The notes under the pieces were generated by a model, which was given only the letters and a program-made list of their open reading frames with translations, did no database searches and was not told the DNA's origin. A stretch of 64,000 bases of DNA from Opisthorchis felineus (taxonomy: Eukaryota; Platyhelminthes; Trematoda; Opisthorchiida; Opisthorchiidae): the NCBI GenBank assembly GCA_004794785.1, contig SJOL01007305.1, positions 539,073 to 603,072 on the forward strand. The letters run 5' to 3'. The first letter of the stretch is position 1. Each line of letters opens with the position of its first letter. Below are positions 50,001-59,000 of the stretch, piece after piece. The position numbers were made by a program, and so were the translations under genes.

Positions 50001-53000
50001 AGATATAAACTAATTAACAATGTGTATTACTCCTTCTGGTCACTTGCTTGATTTATCTTGCCAAGTTCGAACTATTTCGCAGGATGACCATTTAGGCGTT
50101 TGATAAAAAACACTGCAAGATTTAAGACAGTCTCATCTAGGAGTCATCTGCAGGTCAGATCATTTAATATCAGCCCAATAAACAGGTACATAAACGCACT
50201 GCTGCCTAAATAGTAGCGGTATCCAAAGAACCTCCTAAAAATCCTATCCCAAAAACACTTCCCGACTGTGAAATGAAACTATAGCATACAATTGATCAGC
50301 TAGTTTTAAACAACCCTTCATGTTTTCCATGATTTCTACTAACCGGATACTGAATTGCAACAACTTCCGCCTTAAGTCTCAACATGGATAAGTTTATCTG
50401 GTTGGTCAGCTTAAAGTGTGCAACTGCGACAAGTGAGAGACAACCGGATCAGTTTCTGTCCTCCGTACATGACTTTATATTGGCAATGTGTGGACTTGTG
50501 TATCCACTCTGAGAAATCCTCACGTTATTATCATCCCAAAATCCTCCTTTCTCAACTAAAGCGTTGAAAGTTAAATCCATTCACTGGCAGGCAACACGTG
50601 AGAAAGTTTTAAGATCAAATCGTGGTAAGCTGCGCCCCGAATCGCGTGCAAAACGAGTCGAACTCGAAAAAACCCATGGCAATTTTTTCTGGGGTCCCCA
50701 TTGGTTTCCCTCGGAAGATCTACACAATCCCTTCCCTCAGTTCTGCTCTAATTCGCTTCCCTCATTCGAAAAATCCGATTTGAATGCCACTCATAGACAG
50801 CCTGTGAGAAAACACAAAAACATTATCACGAATCAATGACCCCTTTGTGTGGCAAATGACTCCATTTGAATTTATGATTGCCGCACTGAGAATCATTAAC
50901 CCATGTCAACTGATAATGACGCAATTAGCAATGGATTACATCCAGACAGGGAATTTATCACGTTAGGTATTCTCGTTACTTTACTTGCTTAGTCCGTTCA
51001 TTTCCCGTAGCCCAACACTTTCTCACATTGTCATCAACCGGAGCCTTGCTACGAGCAGAATCTAGAATGCGAGATTTTGTTATTTTTATGGGTCACTTGC
51101 CCGGTAAAAGACAGCTGACTGAGTACAACTGCCTCACTTAGGGCCGCAAGTGTGACCGGCCCAAAGTGACGAAAGGAAACAATTTGTCGTGGGATAAATG
51201 CCATTTGCTTTTAGAACTTACTTTTCCGTATCCATTCTTATCCACAATCCGGTACTGGTAAAGGTCTCTCTCCGAAGCCGGTTCCCACGCAATACCTTTG
51301 AATTCCGTTCCATTTGGGTCATCCTGCATTGAAACATACAGGTCAGCGACGAGGTACATCGGGTTTGGTGGATAGCTTCGGTCCGCGAGTGGGACAAGTT
51401 CTTCTACCTCATAAGTGTAGTCATAGAAATCTGCGGATGGTGCTGGGGTTACGGTTGTGGTCGGCTCGGTAGGGAGTTCCAAGAGGTACATTTCTGCGAC
51501 GGAAAAAAAAACAGGGGAAATCAGTGGGAAATAAATCGTGATCGCATGCGTGGAAAAATGCGAAAATCCGATATTTATGTACAGACACTGATAGCACACT
51601 CTTCGTCTTTCTCCAGAGTCCCTGGTTACACAACGCCTTCAAAACGTGGACAGTACACCCAAATACCCAGATGACGGACTCAAGCACAGGTCGGACACAT
51701 CGTATGTTGGCAAAAAAACTCATTGTATCTTCTGTACCAAATTTAGCGGTAATGAGATCTTACGAATCACGAATGAATACAGCTTGATCACAGTCCAAAA
51801 ACTGTTTATTACTGCTTCAAGTGAATTCCAATTCAAGTACACACATCTAAGACGTCCGCCGAGAAAACGCTAGGCGTAACAAGTTGGACGGTGAGTAGCT
51901 ATAGGCAGCTATCCCGACATAAAGCTGCCACCTTGACGTGGTAGTCGGGCTTGAATGCTACAATCATCCTGCGGGTTTCACTGGCTGCAACTTCGTTCCA
52001 CAAGGTGCAATTATGCCAGGAAGGCCAAAGGGAGCATTCAGACCAAGAGCAACGAGAACCCGTACAACGAGTATTCGTCCTACGAAATGGTCTGTGGTTA
52101 AATTAATACTGTCTTCTGTAATAGGAGTGTGAACACAGTAAGGTGTTTCCTCCGGGTGATGCTGCCTTCCCCCGAGAAAGGACGGGCTAGAAAAGGTCAA
52201 CCCTAAAAACACCACACTCCGTCTAGTAAGTTATTCCTAAATCTTCACCATCATACCTCTCTCTGTTGTGGGTATCCACCGATGCCTCTTAAACTATTTT
52301 TGCAGCATTTCGAAGGTTTTAAACACCAAACTGTTCACACGTGCATGTTCCGCCACATGAAATATATTTTTTAGCCCTTAAAGCCAAACAGTGGATAAAG
52401 TTTCCCTTCTATTGGGGGAGAATAATCCTATGAAATTTGTGTATAGTAGACGTTCCCTCGATTGGTGTCATCGGTTCTTGTGGTTTTCACTTCCCGTTTT
52501 GTGGTGAATATGACAGCTGTTTGGTTGAGGAAAAAACTATTTAGGATTCTGTTTTCCAATCAGTACCACGGCGCATATCGTCCGTATACCTGTGGTGCTA
52601 GAACAACATATTCAGTAAATTCCCCATTTTCCATATTATCCGTAAAGATATAAGCAAGAAGCGAGTTCAGAAGTAACCTTACGGCTATTCTGTAATTCTA
52701 GCAATGATCAGATATCTAAAAGAAACGGTGCACTTATGGCGTAGCCCAGTATTTTCTCTGACTCATTTGCTGGACTCCACAACAACAAAATTTGAGCTTC
52801 GATGTGATGTGCATTTAATCTCAATTAGGGACGCACTTTAAGTAAGTTGACTAGTGTTAATGACAGTATCGTTCTACAATTGAGATTACGGAAGTGCACT
52901 GGATAAATTGCAGCGGGCTGGGGAATAGGTTCAAAAGGTTTGACAAGGCTTTGAGCTGCAGCCCGGGGGAAGTGAATAAATCATAGCGACCGACGGAGTA

Positions 53001-56000
53001 TCAGGAGTTCCTGCCTCATACAAATGCTGCTTAATGGGGTTTTAAGCTGTCGAACACTCTGGTTTTCCGCTTCTCGCAAACATTCGGTCGGCTGAAGTTT
53101 AGCCTCCGGTACAACATAGAATTCTTTGTAGCTCGGTCATGGATGAATCCCTCGCTCGGTCTGGTGGAACTACACAAGAACGCAACCATTTCGTTCACCG
53201 CCCCCATCAACAACAACTAATTTCAACGCTCAGATTACCGACAGATTTCCATACTAAACATGTGCTAACAGCAAGTTACCTTCTGGCTAACACACAAACT
53301 TATTTAAAAAACTAGTTACAGTCAGACGGATGAGGAGAGTAGGGTTTTAGGCTTATCGATCAATGAAAAACTGTGTGCTACCGTCAGAAGGGAAACGAAT
53401 CACACTAGACAAGTCCGAGGGACGGGAGGAATTTTCTGTGTGCGCACTGGGGTGGAAAGCTGTAGCCTCTGCTAGCTCTGGTCACTTTGAAACTTTTTTC
53501 TGGTATGTGGTGCATGCTCCAAAATGCTGCATCCTGTCAAACGAAATTCTTATAGACGGACCGGTTTGTGACTCCTCATTGGCGCACATTCTTCATGGAA
53601 AACCTGGTTTTTGTGTAGAGACCGCACACAATTGGCTTATTAAATTCGGACAAGTAGACTGAGGACAATAATATCATGTATCTTACCCAGTCCACCGGTG
53701 AAAAGTTTGGACATTTGCAACGGCCAGTACCAGAGTGTGACTGCTGAAATTTTCACACCAAGCGTTGAGCTTCCAGGCAGCTGTAGGCCACTCCCATCCA
53801 CGGTGCATCCGAGCCACAATGACGTCGCATTCTCGTTATTGCCGAAGTATTCTTCTCCGAGGTAGTTCGTTTTTTGTGCCACCATTCTTCGATTGACAAA
53901 AAGCTGTAGGAGGTTGAAACAAGTTTTGTCTTTTGTCAACACTGGTTTACAGGTTCTGCACATTGTCATTTAAGACACTAACTCAGACAGGACAAACGTT
54001 AGGTTCTAACTGGTATTCGTAAAGCACTCTGACACCAGGGTTGGAATTCCACCTGCCTGACAGATTACCATAGGGACGGAAGCCCAACGAAACCAAAATT
54101 CTGCCTGAAACATATGGCGATGACTTCTTTCTTCAGGTATTTTCATCTACCCAGTGTTCTCGCCTGACGATGCGCTTTCCTCCACAGGTGGAACTCACGC
54201 CTTACACCCCGTTAGTCGAAGATTCGTTTGATCATGAGTTCTGGTGGTTGATTAGATGGCCGGTAATCTGTTCGCTGAGCTTAGCAATTAGCTCGCGAAC
54301 GTTTTGTTCGCATTTGAGGGGACAGCGTAACTGAGCATTTATATAGTTTTCAAAGAGTATTTAATATCCGTTCATGTGATTGGCTAACTGGCACATACAC
54401 TTCTTGTAATCTTACTGGCCCGTGCGACACATCGGCAGCCCTGAGTTCTGTTACGTTAACTGAATCTATGGTGTACGACCAAATTTCGTTCACTTAATGT
54501 TTTGTCTCGTGGAAAAACGACGACCGTACTATTCTGAACATTTCAAATAAATAAACGAGTGAACTCATACAAGGAGCTTATAAATTCTAACGAAGAATGC
54601 AAGCTACATCCAAGCGGGTCAAATAGACGGTGGTAAGCTCCACCCCTCATTCAAGTCACTTTGAAGTGACACTGAGAATGATGGAACATCTAATTTAAAT
54701 GAAAGATTTTTTAGGTGACTGTTCCCGTGTAGGCCGGCAGAATGAAGTGTTCAACACTGACGTCTGAATTGTCAAGTGAGCAATTCAATTTCCTTCTGCC
54801 TTCAGCCATTTGTGTTGTGCTTGCAGACCTACTGAAGAATTTCATGCCATGCAGTTTTCTGAGTCCAGTGGGTATGTTCTATGGAATATAAAAATTAAAA
54901 GTATTCTCTATGCTTTTGGTGGTTCAGAAATTCTTCGCTACCAGATGGCACAGATTTATCATTTATCCCAATGATCCGGCTTATTAAATTAAATCGTACA
55001 AAGTATGCCGAGTTTGCAAGCCTTGAGCGACAGGTTGTTGCGCAGATGCAGCTTTCGGCTTTCTGTTTCCTATTTCAAAACGGTAACTAAACTCGCACAG
55101 TCACACAAGACTTTGCTCAAAATAAATTAAACTGTGTCCGAAAAATCATGAAAAACCATTCAGATTACCTGAAGCATTTGTGTGCTTTTGCCCCAAGAAA
55201 CACCAATGTTGACCCATTCGAACTGCGTCTTCTGGAACGGGGCTTTTATGGACCACTTTACCTGTTCCGTCCACAGATCGAAATGTAGTTCACCAGCGCC
55301 TAGATATAGTTGAAAGCCACGTGCCGTTTCAGGTCCTACAAACGAACATAAATGTGGAACCTTTTGGAACACATGCAGATGAAAGATGGAAAGCAATTTT
55401 TACGGAAAGCTATCCCCTGGGTGGCACAGAAACGGGAATATAATAAGCAGCTTTCATTATGCAGATATTTATTGATAAGGCCAAGTGAAAGTGGCTTGAT
55501 CCAAAACAAACCACCAAACCACCAACACTTCGCTTAACGGACAGGTGCCTTACAAGCTTAGTTGCAGAGGATGCTTGTTTCTTGTCTTGTTCTCGCGCTC
55601 CAGCTTCACAAGTGATTCGCTAAACCCATGACTAATGAATTAATATGCGATGCAAGATCACCGATATGATTTCCATGGTGAGGCACCAAACCTCAAAAGT
55701 AGCCAGATACCAGAAAAACTGTTTCGAACTTCTGTATCAGCAGAATTTCTTTCCATTTCCTTGCGATCTAAACGGAAGCCCTCTGGTTATCCGAGAGAAT
55801 CATTTCATGACGGATTGAGGATTTATGTTATATGGGGCTCACCAAGGGGGGCTGACACGATTCTATTCGAACTTCTTTTTATCGTATTTTAGATGCGTCT
55901 TCGAGATTATTCTTGCCCTTTGATGGCTCAGTCGCCCAGTCAAAAAAAGCTGGCGCATCAATGCTATCGCCTTCAAGGCATAGCTGCCCAGTTTGCTTAA

Positions 56001-59000
56001 CTAACTAATTATGCCTTCTCGTGCAATGCTTGATTTTATCTCTCACTTTCTCCCGTTTTGCTGTGACCAAAACTGTAGCAGATGGCATATGGTTTCGAGC
56101 TGATGAACTGGTTTGAACTGGACTAGGCTTTGTATATAAATCGTTCTTTATTTCTCAACCGTAATAAAGCCTCTCAACGGCATTAGCCACATAGTTTATC
56201 CCAAGGTATCTTGAGACACAGTTATGACGTAGGCTTCATCGGTTTGTTGCGAATAACAGTAACATACCAGTAGTGGGGATCGTGAAATGGAAAGTCCAAA
56301 CACACGAAGCATGAGAGGAAGGCAAGTTTTACACTGGATGGGTAACCGCTGACCACCAGCTCACCGGACGATTGCTGTACCTACCGATGACGGTAGCTCT
56401 GTTGTATGCATGTGCTGGGACCTCAAGACTGATTCGCCTCGCCCTATAAGCTTATCATTCCGCTGATGCTAGGTTTGAACGGACTTATCGTCTCAAGATC
56501 TCCCCAAATCCCTCGTACACCCCAATAATAACAAGAAGCTGAAGTTTGATCAGGCCATGAAAGCGAGTTGAAGTATAGAAAGCTTGCTGCAAAAGGACGA
56601 GCTCAAATTAGCCCACGTATGTCCACAAGGAAAGATTATAAATTCTTTTTGTCCTAGGCCGAGTTTACGATCACTGGATTTCATAGACATGTATTTGGTG
56701 TCTGCGAAGGCTTTTTCTATCAGTACTGCTACTGTGGAACCTCCGCTTAGCAGTTTTTGTTAAAATTGAGGCACAAACAAAAATGCGCCTTGAAGTCGGG
56801 ACATACTAAGCTGTCCTAGGTCATCCTGATAACACCAAAATATCAGTTCCAGCGGAAGCCCGACCTCCCAGCTTTTTTTTTGTGGGAGGGTGAACTCCCA
56901 TATCGAAGCGTCATTTATTTTGCAACAGTCATGATTCCATAATATAGATAATATTTTTTAAAGCGTACTTTGAATGAGATGGTCATAGTGAACGGCACCC
57001 CATTCTGAGGTGTCGAGGCGCATGTAGCTTGTTCTGTGTTTCAAGCACCTCACTGTTCTGCTGCTGGGCCATCCAAGACTATTTACGAGGTTTTATGAGG
57101 TGTGACTTGAAGTAAAGTCATAGCAGCTGGATCGGAAGGCTTAGATGAAACTAGTTTAACCGAAACTATCGCAGATAAGATCTTCATTGTCATTTTCGGG
57201 GCACTTCGCAGTGATGGGTTTCAGGATGGTACATAATTAATAGAAGCACATGGTGTCGTGTTATTTACCTAAATTTATTCTAAATTTCAAAATGAGTGAG
57301 CCTCGCTCAGACCCACGTTATCTTCCTCATTTTTCTCAGTAATTATTAAACGTTCGCATAATACTCTTTGGACGCAATTAACGGAGTGCCCATTTAGGTG
57401 CGGTACGCCGAACTCTCAGCAAATTGGTTTCAAGGCTCGCATAACAAGATCTTACCAGTTGCCAGGATGATCTCCTTGGATGTCGCATCGGTTCTAAGAA
57501 ACTGAAGCCAGAGTGCTAAACTCAGTCCATAGTCACAAGCTCCAGCGGAAAGTAGACATTGCTTCAGGTAGTAACGCTCACGTTGTAGGTTTTCAACAAG
57601 ATTAACGCATTGAGAATCCGCAGTATCCACACTCAAAAGGATACTCCTATCTGATCCAGGCGTGAGTGCATCCTGGAGAATGATTCCTTTTGGCGTGCCA
57701 GTCGGACCATCCAGTGGAAAGAAAATAGACTCCTTCTCATTGTCTATATCGTCCCGAATCGGCCCCTCTTGAGTGAGCTTTCTGTCAAAGCTGCGGAATC
57801 TCTCATAAACTGCATGGCTGAGAGGATTCTGGTACGGTGCTTGATCTACGATCCATGGCTGATCAACCGATTTTCGGAATATCCAGTGATGATTGGCCGT
57901 GCTCGTGTACCGAACATCTGTGATGCAGAGAAGGGATTGTATGCGGGTTTATATGGTCTCAGACTACTCAACAATACGTTTTTGGTTTGAAATAGAGCTG
58001 AGGCGCTCACCTTGAAGTGATTCAATTGGAAGCGGATAGACAGGCTCAGGCGGTGGAATTGTCGGGACAGTGACGACCTCTTCAAATGACGGCAGAGTAG
58101 TTGCTGTGATACCAAGGAATACACATTATAATAATCAATTTGGGGGTGGTCAGCCTATTTTGAGCTTAACAACGATCTAGTCAGGTGCATGAGCTGAAAG
58201 CTCCCTGAACAAAAACCACTGAGCACTGCAACAGATTCATCATGATGTAAACTCATTTTCAGTCAAAAGCCCCCATATAAATTCGGCCCAACTACAACAA
58301 CAATAGACGCTGACGTCATACTTAGGTGGCTGTCAGATCTTGCCAAACCTCTACTTTCATTGTTATTGGACCACGCTGAAATCGGTAGCTCACGTACAAC
58401 AACCAAACCGAGCACTGACAGATCTTGTGTGTAGTCTTAACTTTATGCAGCAATCCGGTTTTCAGGTGAATTCGAAATGATCAACCATGTTGAAACTTTG
58501 TCTCCTTGGAGTTCAGATGAGATGCTTGCCAGGAATGTCTTTGAATTTTCGCAAAAAAGTGGAAATTGTCTGTTGCGGTTCCTCATGAGGGAAAAGATTA
58601 AAAAGCGCCAGCCCATCGTGTGATTGATTGTCTACCTTATATATTACGATTAAGTTTACACAATTTGGGTTAATTATGCCATGGTACGATGACCTTGGAC
58701 AGACACCAAAATATCAAGAATCCGACTTCTTCCGTATGCGCCAATCCAAGAGGTCCCGCAGAAACTCCATCTCCTTTTCATTGTGACGTTATGACGTTAT
58801 CCATGGTGTGGTAACTGTTATACAGGGGCGGTAACGCCACCTCGACCGACAAGCTTATCTTCTATAAAGTGCCAATAAACCTGATGACCACACCACAACC
58901 TAGTATGTGTTTCTTCCAATTAAACGCGGTCCACATGACACGGAGGTGCCATGAACTTTTGGCCACAACTGAGCATGTGAGATCCGAGGACAGCCTCAAA

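Noticed and set aside
57846..58124. 92-codon minus-strand frame spanning two receptor exons
   Set aside because: It is out of frame with both exons; the splice sites at 58,011 and 57,917 explain the region better.
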